A stretch of DNA of 64,000 nt, from the NCBI RefSeq assembly GCF_000471905.2, contig NW_006500178.1, positions 3,652,780 through 3,716,779 of the forward strand. The letters run 5' to 3'. The notes under the pieces are model-generated. The model was not told the origin of the DNA. It saw only the letters and a program-made list of their open reading frames with translations, and did not search any database. Origin of the DNA: Amborella trichopoda (taxonomy: Eukaryota > Streptophyta > Magnoliopsida > Amborellales > Amborellaceae). Below are positions 34,701 to 48,700 of the stretch, piece after piece (the first letter of the stretch is position 1; every line of letters begins with the position of its first letter). The position numbers and the translations under genes are program-made.

Positions 34701-37700
34701 CTTCTTTTGCCTTTTAAGAGGTTAACTCTATTATCTGCAATTTAGTTGAATGTAATCTTCAATGAGAGGAATGAGAGGTTTAAAGTACAGTCTTCTACAC
34801 ATAGGAGAGAAAGTGGTAGGAAGGTTGTAAAATGTGAGAGCCAGTTTGGAGATTCCAATTGTTTACGAGTTATTCCATTCTTAAGTCCCATCATTCATGA
34901 TTACCAATAGCCATATTCCTGTAATATCCGACTGTACACGAGTAACCCACTTTTTCCACCACATATTTGAAAATAGAAGAAAAACTTCCCACTTATTAAG
35001 ATAACATATGTTCCCTAATTCATGAATATCCCCATTCATGGATATAATTACAGGTGCATCCCAACCAAACCTGGAAGTGGAAGCTAGGGTTCATTCACCT
35101 TTCATTCTAATATGTAGGTTTTTACAAGTATCTACAATCTTCATTCCCCTATACCAGTAAACTTACTAAAATTTTTGATGTGGAAAATGCATGGTATAGG
35201 TCCAGTTAGAATAACAGATGTACCATCTAAAACTCCCCATCAAGTTTAGAAATGGATCTGCTTTTTTTGTCACTGCATAGATGCAAACATCCCTAACTTC
35301 CATAGAGTAGCAGGAAATAAATACAATGTCAATTTGGTGGAAATGTCAGCTAGTTTTATCTTCAATTTCTGATTCATAGATATGAATAACCTGCTCGTGA
35401 TTTATTCAGGGTGAAGTAGTAATCCACATGAAGGTATTCTATTGGCCATGGGAAACAGGATTATTGGCAGATTGAGTAGCAACTTGATTGGCAAATCCGT
35501 AGGGAGTCTAACTGTCAATTCTACTTTCCCAAAAAAATGGTTTAAGCAATATAAGCTCATATATGTTTCTCTAAGTGCTTGGTGAACCAACCACATTATT
35601 TTCTAGCTTTTCCATGTTTCTAAGTTTCCATCAACCATCTTGAAGTTGTATGTTGTAGGTAGACAGAATTGTGCATTTGGATGCCCTCAAATGTTCTCAG
35701 ACACAAATTTCTTTGCCAGTTGCTGACACTAGCATTTAAGTATCATCAAATCTGTGTAAATCCTTCCTTGTAAGGTCTGTCCTTAGAATGCATTTTGGCC
35801 CACCGTATTAATTACATGTATGATATCTTGTCAAGCAATGGTGAGATATTCAACCAACAACCAGTTAATACACGCCAATATCGATAGGAGTTTACCCATA
35901 GAATCAATTGGAGAATTGTGCATTTGGATGCCCTCAAAAGTTCTCAGATACAATTTCTTTGCCAGTTGTTGACACTAGCCTTTAAATATCATCAAATCTG
36001 TGTAAATCCTTCCTTGTGAGGTCTGTCCTTAGAATGCATTTTGGCTCACTGTATTAATTACATGTATGATATCTTGTCAAGCAATGGTGAGATATTCAAC
36101 AAACCAGTTAATACATGCCAACATCCATAGGAGTTTACCCGTAGAATCAACTGAGCTTTGGATAATCTTACCCATTCTCGATGAGATCAAGAGTGCCCTT
36201 CTATTCAGGGATGGAGATACTATTCCTGGATTTGGCTACTTTGGTCCCTTGGAAAAGTACTTCAAGTGCCTAATATTTGATGTCAAACTTCTATGATAAG
36301 TAGTCCTTGAGACAACAAGAACCCATAGCATCATCTTCTTTGAGTACTGTATCTTCTACAAATGCCTAGAGCTTTGCAATTCTTCCAAAATGCCTCTAAT
36401 TGATGTCGAATAATCGATTGCTTACCCGGTGAGCCTACGTACGGCAGTGTTACTGGCAGGGCCTTGGGATACTTCATGCATGCAATCTGACATCTAATTA
36501 TCTCTGATATTATTGGGAAGTTGGTCATAATGAGTTGTATATAAAATACAAAAGGTCTACTATCGTTACTAGAGAATGCCTTTTGTTCATATAAATAGCA
36601 AGAGAGTTGAGCCTCAGATGAGCTAACAAGCATAAAAAAGAAAAAAAACACTGAAAGAAAAAGTGGGAAGATATTGAAAAATGGAAATGGCTTTGTATAT
36701 AAGGAATGGAGAAAGGGATCAAGGGAGGGAAATGACATCCCAGGGTTGATATGCTTATTGGCTGTTGGGATCTAGGAATGATTTCTTCATTGGGCCACGA
36801 CTTGGTCATAAAGTGTGAAACACCCAAAGGAAGAGGTGGGCCACTCACGTCAATGAACTATCAATCTGGTGAAGTTCAGGAGATTGATATTCAGTTATAA
36901 TTTTCACTCATTAAATGCAAAAACAAAATCATGTCGACAAACTCTGGTGAATCTGCTCCCTAGCCCATAAACCCTCCAATGCTGAGGTATATATACCTCT
37001 ACAGTACTTGGGAGAGTTACTGTGCCAAATTTCCTGAGTACTGTGAAATCAGGTGAGTTTTAGATGGACTCAGCGAGTCATCAAAACTAGCCTAAGTTCG
37101 ACATTGTTCTTTAATATACAGGGGGGCAAAATCTGCACCCACTTCCCCCCCCCCCCCCCCCCCTTTCCTTGTTCTTCTTCTTTTTTTTGTTTTTGTACCA
37201 AAAACACATCCATTTTGAGCTCAAAATTTTGGCCATTACTCCGTTTTGTATGATCTTTCCGCTATGTAGATCAAATTTGACCAAAAGGCACAAATTTGGC
37301 CATTACTCGGTTTTGGATTGACCTAGGAGTTGTCCAATTTCAAAAAGTGGCAATTCCTTTGTAATGATTGTTCCCTAAGGCTATTTTTGGGTACTTCATC
37401 CAATCAAGGCTTTTTTCCGACAAAAAAAATAAAATCGCATTTATGTGATTTTAGTTTTGGACTTTGCTATTTATTTGACAATCTCAAGAGCTCAGATCGA
37501 GTAGATCCGAATTTGAAGCCTAAATCTGTTTTAGGAGTTTCGATTGGGGTTATTCGAGGAAGCTTTGACAAGGATTTGTGGAGGATTGATTCACCGAGCA
37601 CGAAGATTGGGGATCACCCTCAAAATTTTGGGTGAATTTCATATTTTTTAATTTAAATTCATATGATTGATTTCTTTTGTTGTTGTAAATTTCATTTTCA

Positions 37701-39700
37701 AATTGAATTCATGTAATCCATATTGTATATTGTACGTTTTTCTTTTCTGATTTTCCCTTTTTGGAGATTTTTTTTTTCGCCTCATCAGCAGAGTTGACTC
37801 AAACTGTCTTGAGCCGCTTGGGCTAGCTAGGGTCTGAATTCTGCTCCCGAGCCATTTTTTCAAACATTGAGAAATATAGAAGCAATCCATTTGGTGTTGA
37901 ATGAAATGTTGACCAAGAATATTGCATGGGTCTGAATTCAGCTGCCAAGCCACTTTTTCAAACATTGAGAAATATAGAAGCAATCCATTTGGTGATGACT
38001 CTTTATTGTTGTATGAAATGCAAGACAAGAATATTGCTTCCAATTTCACATCAGGTAGTATGGTTGTTGCTAAAAACAGAAAACCATGGCATCTTGGACT
38101 TTGTCTATAAAGCGTTATGATTCTTTTGAAATGAAGAATGTCAGTGGATGTTTACAATCACATTCTGTTTTTTCTTCTGGACTTTGATTATAAGTTTTTT
38201 GTGACGTGTTAATTTTTGTACTGGAGACTTAAGTTGTTACCTTGAGGTTTGAAAGCCAAAAGTATTTTTGTTACATTATATGATATCTAAGAAATCTGTC
38301 TTATGGTTCCATGTTCTAAACCTAATTCACTAATGTGAAGCTTACTCTGGTCTCTAGAATCTACTTTACGTTCATCGATATTGTCCTTCGACTTGCTGAA
38401 TTTAGTTTTACTTGAACCAGAGTGTAATAATGGTAGATATGGCTCAGTTTATTTGTGTAGTAGCTTTTCTGTTCTTCTTATTTCTATTTGTGGGATAGTT
38501 TATTTTATTAATTGTTTTTAGCTGTATTTATGGCATAAGTTATTCTTTTCTTAATAATCTTCCTTGTCAGGCAAGTGGGTTTAAATTTTGGTTGGCATCA
38601 TTCAAAAGCTCATGGCATCTTATACTATGTTTTCCTTTTGGTTACAAGCATCATGTATTAATGATTAACTTTCTTTTGATAGGTAATCTTCATGATTTCC
38701 AGTGAGCCTGCGCCAATGCTTGAGGATAAAGAAAAATGGTTTGCCTTTGCCTTTTGACTTTCAAAGTTCTATATACTGAAAATTCACTTACACTCCAAGT
38801 GATATTTGTTGGTTGGGACCCCAATCCATAAGAATTCCTCCACAGCTGAGCGACCTTCCAAATTATCCGACAACCTTTCCTTAGATTGCACCATGAGTCT
38901 TGGTTGGTCCAGAATACTCCTTGAGTGACCATCAAATTTTAGGTTTAGGAACACACACACACGCACACATGCACGCACAACTCTTCCCAGCGCCTATAGA
39001 CGAAAAACTATAGGCAAAAAAACTCTTCCCAACGCCTATAGGCAGAAATGAACACACACACACAACTCTTTTTTTTTTTTGAGGAATGTTGACATATGTA
39101 TTTCTGTAGAGAGAAGGAGTACAAAATTGTGTTTATCCGAGAGTTCCCTCTAGGCGGGATTCTCAATAAAAATTAGGTCAGCAGACCCAGTGCAAAAAAT
39201 TGGGTTATAAGATTACCCCCTTACACACACACAACTCTTCCCAACGCCTATAGGCGATATGAACACACACACACACACACAACTCTTCCCAACGCCTATA
39301 GGCGAAAATGAACACACACACAACTCTTCCTAACGCTTATAGGCGAAAATGAACAGTGATTTCGCCTACCCTCATCACCATCCAAACTTCATCGCACAGT
39401 TGTCCGGTAGTGTTTCAATTTCCAATTTTTTTCTACAAATCCAAATTGCTTGAAATTTGGAGCGTGTGTACATCTCAGTGAGGCGCACCTAATAAAAATA
39501 TGAAAAGTAAATTACGTAAAATAATAAAATTAAATTAAAATAACCCCGTAACCTTAACTTAGAGGTAGTCTGTCGATTATATTTGTGATTATTTTTTACT
39601 TATATTTATTAGTTGNNNNNNNNNNNNNNNNNNNNGTTAACGTTAACGTAACGTAACGTAACGTAACGTAACGTAAGTAACTAGAACTACGAACGAGACG

Positions 39701-39755
<55 letters not shown>

Positions 39756-42700
39756 TCGTGCCAGATTGGATTTTTTTGGAAAATCACTTAAAATGGTTTT
39801 GCAATTAATCCACTTTGGGGGCCTAAATGCAATTGGGAAAGAAAATAGACACGCCTTGAGGTCAAATTGCAATTGAGCAAATGACAATTTGGTCGAAATT
39901 GCAGTACAGCTCAGAAATCAAAAAGTGCCTTAGTTGAGAAACCACCTCAAGAATCCAATCCCTTTCTAACAGAAACATATTCCCTTTCGGGGGGCACTCC
40001 CCTTCCTGAGATGCAGTCGATTTACGATGCTTAACTAACAAACTGGAGATGGAAACCCAACACAATTTTGATGCTCAGAAATTTGCAACCATGATCCTTA
40101 CTCATTTCAGCTGTCACTTTGAAATGTTAAATCAAGTCTAATGTATATGTCTTAACTATGATCAGGATTTAGGCTACTTAAAAGGCATCATTACTTTTAT
40201 CTCTTTAGTCATATATTTTTCTGTGCTTTTGTATCTCCTGCTTTCTCTTAATAGTGTTTTGTATTTTTAAAAATTTTCCAAAAGTTTATGTTTTTTAGTG
40301 GTTTCTGTTCCATGAATTTAGTGTTAACCTTGGACAAGAGTGTGAATGAGGGAGCTATATACATCATGATAGTGCGTGTGAGCTATGTGCAACTAGCTCC
40401 ATCTTATTTTCCATTATTTATTATTCGACATACGGCATTTTGTATTAAACTTCTCAATAGTCCTTAATTAGGTTGGTCGCAAGTGCAGGTCACTAGTCTT
40501 CCATGATTTTGTTGCAAAGTGCCTCACAAAAGAGCCTCGTCTACGACCTAATGCCACTGAGATGTTGAAGGTAAAGCTAGAACATTCCAAATCAAGGAAT
40601 GATTCTTTACTTTGGCTCCATTTTTATGGGGTTTACCCTAAACACTGTAGATTACAGAATCATCTCTCAAGATTGTTCATTTCTGAGGAAATTATATTCT
40701 TCTGAATGGGTCATTATCATACATAACTGTAACTGTTTCCAAAATTTGGCTGACAATGGCAATAGCTAGAAAGTTATTATTTGTCAAGACAATCTTGTCC
40801 CTCGTATATATGAGTTTATGTGCCTATGTTTTTTTTTTTGTATATACTGTAAACTGATCAGATTCTCCTACTAAAATTGGGAAAGGAATAGCAAATAGTT
40901 TCATTTGAGGTTCCTGCTTCAAGCCACATTGATCTCCTTGTCTGAAGGCATGCATAGGTTGGATGATGACTTGATATGCATGTTATTGGATTCCTTGACA
41001 TTTGGTTTTATTCTTCCTCAAGAGTGGGGCAAAGCACTTGTGCTGCATGAAGAACTAACTAGAGAACTTCCAATGAAATCATGATTAACTACCAGAAATG
41101 AAAAAAATTATTCTTGTAAAGCAATCATTGTCAGTAAATTGAGACAATCATATCCGGCAGACTTGTATGGAATGAAATTCTGGCAGTTTCAAGATTGACT
41201 TTACTTGATTCGTTCTTAGTTCATGAACTGGGCAAGTACCATTAAGATCCAAATAGGAAGTGGCTAACAGGAAAGTGTCTACAGTAGAAAATTGCTGCAG
41301 ACAACCTGTATTGATTGGTATGCTAGGTCCAATTAACACTGATAAACTTATATAAGAAACAAAATCTAATAAGACGATAGAGTGCTGCAAAACATGAGTT
41401 ATCACTTGAGGCTTCTACCAACCAAAAGTAAACTGTGTTGAAACATTTAGACTAGCATGTCAATGGTCATCCATTGGCTTCTTTTACCTAGCAACAGCGT
41501 AAACTCATTTAAATGTTATTCTTATTTAGGATAAATATTTTAACTTAGGGCATCTTACCTATTGTTCTATGTTGATTCCACTCATCTTTTTATGTAAGCT
41601 ACACAGAGTGACCCCTATATGGCCAGTCTTTTCGGTTGATCTCAGTTTAATGAGGTGTTCGCAAAATCGAACCGGAACGGTTAACCAGGCATGGGCATGG
41701 AAGCGGTTTAACCGGCCTAACCGGTAAATAGGCCGATTCAACCGCTCTAACAGGGCAAGTCCCGGGTGGTCAAAAAAGTGTTGAAAAAAATAAAAAAAAA
41801 TACCAAAAAATCTGATAAAATATGAAAAACATATAAAAAAGGAAAGAGTTTATATATCCATCGGAAAATGTTGTTTTAATGTTGAAAATCCCTCTGATTG
41901 TTGATCTCGACATCGAGATGTATGACTAAGAAAATAAATGGATTTTGAGTCTCAAAAATGGTGCATCTTACAACATATTATCTAGACCGTCCATTTTCAA
42001 TATTTTCATATGTTTATAGATCTACTTGATTTTAACTATTTTTGGAGTTCAAAATTTAGAATTAGATATAATAATAAATTTTGAGATAATCCTAAAAATA
42101 TTTTACATAAAAATTATATGTTATGATAAAATTTGAAGGTGCGCCTTAATTGGATTGTTTATGGTTAGAACCTTATGGAAACCACACCCTATAAAAAATG
42201 ATTAAAACAAAACACATTCAAATGAAATTGAAAAATAATGAAAAAAAAATGGATTTTAACCCATTTTATATTTTCCACTGGCTATTTTTAAAATTTTCTA
42301 AAAAAGATGGGAAAATATAAAAGTGAGTATTAATGACCAAAATTTTTTTTAATCTTTACCATAATGTAAAGAATATTTAAAAATGCATTACAAATCAAAT
42401 TCCTTATTTTTGAGAATTTATATATATTTTTGAATTTTTTTTTTAAAATACTGGTTGATCACTCTAACCGCCCAAAACTGGAACCGGCCACTGGCCGGTT
42501 CCGATCTAACCGAGCGGTTAGCGGTTAGATCGGGCGATTTTGCGAACAATGGTTTAATGTTATCAGATTATTACCATTGCATGTGGATTACTATCCAACA
42601 CACTTTTAAAGGTGCTGTGGGCTATGATGCACACAAATTTATGTAATGAAAACCAAAATATGACAATGTATTATGAAACTTCTTGGAAACGATGTATCTG

Positions 42701-45700
42701 AAGTTCTGCACTTTAATTGCTGATAAAATTCAACTTTAATATGGATTTTCTGGTTATCCTTCATATAAAATGTCTTATTTATTTTCTGAGTATTGAATTC
42801 TCGAGATATTCCTCTAGTTTTGTCTTTGTGTACATAGCTTTCATTGGAATAACTAGTCTTGCCGAGCTAGATGATGTTTTACATACCTAGTGTCCTTTTG
42901 TTGAGCTTAAGCAATATATGAAGTATCTTTATCTGTTCCAGTGCAATACAGGCAACTTGTGCAATGCCCTCCAACAATGGTCTGACTTATAAGTTGCAAT
43001 GAATTTAGTCTACTAAATTAAGATAAACATGGGGAATTGTTTGTAGAAGCTACAAAACATGTCTTTTTATACATGGGGAATTGATTGTAGAAGCTACAAA
43101 ACAAGTCCTTAGAACAATATTACATTTACTATCACAGTCCGAAAAAATTTACTTTTGCCGATATAAGATGGTTTGTGTCTAAATGGTCAAATGATCAACT
43201 GCTTCATATGGGGATCTTTTTGAGTCCTATTCTCATGCGGTCAGCAAAAAGTCATTGATTGTCAAATGTTAGTGCCAAAGCTGAGTATCATACGATGTCA
43301 TGGCAGCTTGACTTGGTTTGGGCATCTTCCCAGAAACCTTCACATTCGGTTTTTGTCCATCTATCATGAACTGTGAAAATAGAATTGCTTCTCAAATGGT
43401 CGCAAATTCAATATGTAATGTTTGTACCTTCAATTTTCATCTCTTCATCGTCATGGCAGAGATCAGTTCATGATATGGTTTGATAGTGGATTAACTCTTA
43501 GCTATGTTTTACCAAGCATCTTTGTTGTGATCAACACATCTCCTTTTGTCATCAAAAATTTGAATTGGTATAGTGACTTTGCAACTGGCTTGAGAATGTG
43601 GCTTGTAAACTTTTTTTTTTTTTGGGTAATTCAGTGGGGAAGACAGGCCCCTACCTGGTTTTTTCAATAGATTAGGGAGTTTCATTTTGAAAGTGTTAGT
43701 TAGGGGTGTCAACAGTAGGAATGGATACCACGATGTGGTAACTGGGTGTGGGGATGCTACCACCACAACGCCAGCCCCTTTCCTGATGTGGCTTGTAAAC
43801 TTCTATAGCCAAACTACATAGGGTTAAGGTTCAAGTAATCGTCAATATGAAAGTATGAATAACATGAATGGACTGAAAATATCAGGAATGGCAATTAATA
43901 GTACTAGTATTATCAGTACCAATGACCAATATTATCAGTGTTTATTACCAACAAAAAAGAGTATTATCAGTGTTGACACAAACAAATTCACTTAAATACG
44001 AGGCAATTTGTGCTGCTATGATAATTCTAAAAGGTGTGGCTATGTAGAATTCCAAGGTATAAATTCAAAAAAAAAATTCATTTTCTTTATTAATAATTTG
44101 GATTTCTACCATACAATTTCCACAATAGAATACAGAAATAGCCTACTACAGTCTAGGATCTTTAACTCTCTCTTTGTCAAATAAAACTTTTATATTTATA
44201 AAAATCGGAATTGAAACTTACAATGGTAATTCTAATTATTTATTCAAAAACAGAATTCAAACTTACAATAAAAAATTAGGCATTCTACTAGAATTAGGAC
44301 TCTTACTATAATTAGGACTTGTAAAACAAGTATAAATCAAGGATTGAAAATAAAACTGGGAAGACTTATTGAACCTTTACCTAGGGTTATCCCCTTAGGA
44401 CTTAGCACCCCCCCACACCTGATTACTGGACCAACAATGAACTTGATCCTTAGGTCCTACTGAATTCTTTGTAACTGAGAAGCACCCTTGGAATATCCTC
44501 TAACTAATTTATGAAGCTAAGAGATTGGGCTACCATGATTAATGTTTCTTTAGACCCTTTAAACTTTTGGAGCATGTCGCTATGTGGCACCTCCCCTTTT
44601 AAACAAGATGGGTCTGGGCGTGCCCCCTCTCCTTGAACTAGGTGGGGTGTGCCGCCCTAGGCTCCTATGGGTGGTGCTTGCCACCCTAGAGGGGAGAGAG
44701 GAGACTAGAGAGAGAGAGAAAGAGAAAGAGAGGAGAGAGAAGGCTAGAGAGAGAGAGAGGGGGAGGTTCGAAAAACATTAAATAGAATGAGGGGAAGACC
44801 CCTCCTTATATTGGCCTTAACGACCCTAGGTATTCCATTGAAATTAGGGTTCAGTTTGACCTTAGGATTCCTAGGTAATCTGTTAGGTGAGAGAAATAAA
44901 TCAGAGTCATTCATCCTTGAAATCAAGCATTATGTTTTGGGAAGAAATTCAGGAATCTTATCCTCTGAGTCTTTGACCCATAGCCACTTCTAATTTGACT
45001 AGAACTAGATCTTCTAGATTCCCATGAAATTTGGACTCTTGCTCACATAGAAATCAAAGTCAACATAAAGATCCAATTCGAAGTCCAAAACTCAGGGTGA
45101 AAAAAAATAAATCAACATCATAAGAATATATTTTCAACCAAGAATATCTCACAAAATCTTTAGTTAACATTCTCAAAAAAATAAAAAAAAGCATATCACA
45201 AAATCTTACCCATGATTTCCTTTAACTACATTTTTTATAAAATTTAAGGAATATGTGGGGCGGCGTTCCACCTTTGTGGGGCGTGTGGCCCATTTGGGCC
45301 CCATGTCCCACTCCATGTGAATCCCCTATGTGTGGAAGCTGGATCCTTGCCCCCCCCAGGTCCCACCATGCCCCTACTAATTTCTTAAATTTTATTACTA
45401 CCCTTTACAGGTTATTAAGCAATCAAATAATTTATAAAAATTCTAGAAAAAAATATCTAAAATCATGGAACTATAAAGAAAGTTGAAAATAATATTTCTA
45501 AAGTTCTTATAAATTCTATAACACTAAAAAATATCTTTAGAAGTGGATTGGTACCAATAGGTCAAGAAAAGTGACTATTAGGCACTCCACCTATTCCACG
45601 ATCCGTGCTTCTCAAACCATCCCAACAAGTCTCATGATCCACGGTAATGCGCAAGGTCTCATGGCCTGTCAACGTTGGCCAATAAACAGTGGAACCATGA

Positions 45701-48700
45701 TTTTAGTATGTGGATCAAAGGTTCCCCCATCCCTCAGGCACAAGTCACATGCACATATCATGATAGTACAGGAGGAACTCTCTATGCATATGTACACATA
45801 TCCCTCCATAGGGTTGCTTCCCAGAATATGGCTGTTATATGTACATGTTGCATGGAAGTTTGTTGAGGATTTGACTCTGTCATAAGCATACAACTGCACA
45901 CAGGAGACAAGAAGCTCTCTTGGCTTACAACCATCTTCTCTGGGCATCTCTCCGTCCTCAACAAGGGATCTATGCTTAGGGGAGAGGGTTTTAGACATGA
46001 CCTGTGCCATAGACCACCCAACCCTAGGTCAACCAACATACATTCCTACAGAAATGCAATATTGACTATATTTACTATTTTCTATATGCTCTTACATTCT
46101 TTAAAGGCCATTGACCACAACATGTTTTTTTTCTTCTAAACGTTTCCAGTTCAATTTTCTTCGGGTTGCTTTGATTGCATCTAGGGCAATTCGCTATTAG
46201 CCTAAAATATTGGTAAGATTGGGATTAAACTAATGGTATCAGATAGTGCTAGGCTATTATTGGCATAATCATACTTTTAAATGTCAAACAGCACATGCAT
46301 GCCTTGACAGAATCATATCACGAGTGCTTATGGCTTACTGTATGTGTTCATGAAACGTCTTCCTTCTTTCTTTACAATCTTATATGTCACACATATTATT
46401 CAATAATTATGAAATAAACGCTTTTTTACGAATTACATTGACAATACAGCATAAGTTCATTGAGAAATGCAAATGGAATGCTTCTGTAATGCTACCGAAG
46501 ATTGAAAAAGCAAGGATCATCAGAGCTGCAATGTCTGCCCAAGCACTCCATCAAGTCCCAGGAACCTCTTTTCCGGGAGGCAGTGTCAGTGTCATATACC
46601 GCTTGTAGCTTTTACTTCTCACACTACATATCTGTATCTACTGACATATTCCCTATTTGGCATGCCTGGTCCTCCTTTCTTAGGATATCAATGAAAGTCA
46701 TGCAGACACAGTACCAACTGAACCTAGTAAAATTCCAACTCATGAAGTTCGAGATGAGACCAGCAAGGTCCATGATGAGGAACCACCAAGAGAGGGTATG
46801 CCTAGGACCTTTCTGAAATATTTTTGTTGCTAATGTTCTATTGGTTAAATGAATGTTTTGGGGTAGTTTGCCTATTGTAGTTTGGATGATATTAGAACCT
46901 GATTCATCTCAAGAGCAAAGAATACTTGAAAGAATGAACTGCACTCCATATAAATGCATTATTAAGAAAGGATATTTGCATACCACATGCACTTTGTATT
47001 GTATTATGATTGTCTTTGTATCCTAGAGGGTGTACTTCTCCATTATGTTCCATGTGGATGAATGTGATTGTTTGTAAGACATGCACATCTTTGTTGTTAG
47101 ATAATTATTACTCATTAAACAGAACTTCCTTCTCATTAGATTCATGGTTTGACCTGGAATCAGAGCAGTGTGGGGACCAGCACAGGGGCACTAGAATTTG
47201 CATCAAATACGAAACATAGTTTGGGGAAATTGTGAATTTGTTTTAGCATTAGTGCAACAAGTTTCTTCACAGTTTAAGAAAATTTTGATTCTACTGACTC
47301 TCTTGGAGCCACTTTGGTTTCAAACATTGGGCTTTATTTGTAGTTGATCAAAAAGATCAACTCCAAGGTAATAACGTAGGTAACAAAAAATGATCTGCAT
47401 TTTATTCGCCCAAAAAAGTGCAAGAAAGGGACCATTCTTTTTCCAATATGCAGGGAGTGTCATATTCAAAAAGAATGAATTTCCTTCACCCTGAAGTGCT
47501 CTACCTATCCCTAAAGTTTTCCAAGGTTTCAAAAAACGCTAGGCGGCCTGCCTAGCGCCCAATGCCCAGTGCCTAGGCGGGCGCCCTGCGGTGCAAATTG
47601 TTAGTTTTTTTTTTATATATTTGCTATCCAAATGCACATATATGCATATATTTGTTTCAAAATTTATAATTTATTCCATTTGAAATTGAAAATATTGCAA
47701 GTTCGCAACATACCTTTTTATATACAAACATATCACATGTCTCAGCCTCTCAGGTAATCAGGTTGAGAATAAACTTATTCAAAATTTTGAACCATTCAAA
47801 ACATTTAAAAGTCTAATAGGCTACTGTAAGGTCTCCAACTCTCATATTCTGCATATTCCATATCCATAAGGTATAAAATAAACCATAATAACATCCAAGT
47901 CTCCAACTCTCCAAGTCATTAACAAACTGACTTCCAAAACTAAAAGGGTATCATGCTAAGGGTAAGTATGTGACTTCCAACTCTTTAACATACCTTTTTT
48001 GTAAACTTGTGCATCATGCTAAGGGTAAGTATGTGACTGTATATGAAGATTGTAACCTCCTTAGCTTTAAAAATAATTCCTTTAATAGGAGGCAATTCAC
48101 CAATTGCCTCAAGCCTAAGATCTACGCAATGTGCAGCGCAAGGAGTCCAAAATATGCGAGGCCTCTTTTGTCGAAGCAAATGGCCTGCAGCTAGATTGGG
48201 AGCAGCATTATCTATGACTACTTGAATTACATGTTCCTCCCCAACCTCCTCAATACCCTTATCAATGAAAGAAAATATATAATACGCATCATGAAGATCA
48301 TTGAAAGCATCGATTGAGTGCAAAAAAACTGTACCCGTGGGACAATTTACTAATAAATTCATGTTACTCCTCCTCCTATCACTCCACATATCTGTCATTA
48401 ATGAAACCCCAAATTTAGCCCACCCCCCCTTATGAGTCTTGAGATATTCATTAGTGTACTCGACTTCTTTCTTCAATAGTAGCTCTCCAATATTATAAGG
48501 AGTTGGAGCTTTCAAACCTAGCCTAAATTGCCCAATTATTTTCAACATTGTATGGAAGCTATTCAAACGAGCAGTGTTAAAAGAAATAACCGCATGGTAA
48601 AACCACCGGGCAATATACTGAATCACCCTGACTCTATCTTCTTTTTTAAACCTGTTTTCAATTGCTACCTGTTTTTCCCCCTTTCCCTTGCCTTTCTCAA

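Larger units (their letters stand above)
34724..38682 (+). other. Rest of SIK1 intron before the VIFMIS exon
   Basis: No gene is seen. It contains the 247-bp tandem duplication at 35665, a 19-C run at 37145-37163 and a 98-bp duplication at 37831. The remainder is ordinary AT-rich intron sequence. Confidence 0.5.

Noticed and set aside
36331..36848. Overlapping minus-strand frames rich in Phe and Ser
   Set aside because: Composition follows pyrimidine-rich DNA; no domain, no splice or start context.
38950..39356. Regularly spaced repeat that could be taken for a CRISPR array
   Set aside because: Units are contiguous, AC-rich and imperfect with no unique spacers, in a plant intron.
39636..39680. 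TAACG pentamer run as interstitial telomere repeat
   Set aside because: The plant telomere unit is TTTAGGG; this run directly touches an N gap and looks like an end artefact.
46384..46608. Open frame with IYRL ending as the SIK1 terminus
   Set aside because: It reads through the donor at 46585; the phase continues in the next exon and the true tail is at 52918.
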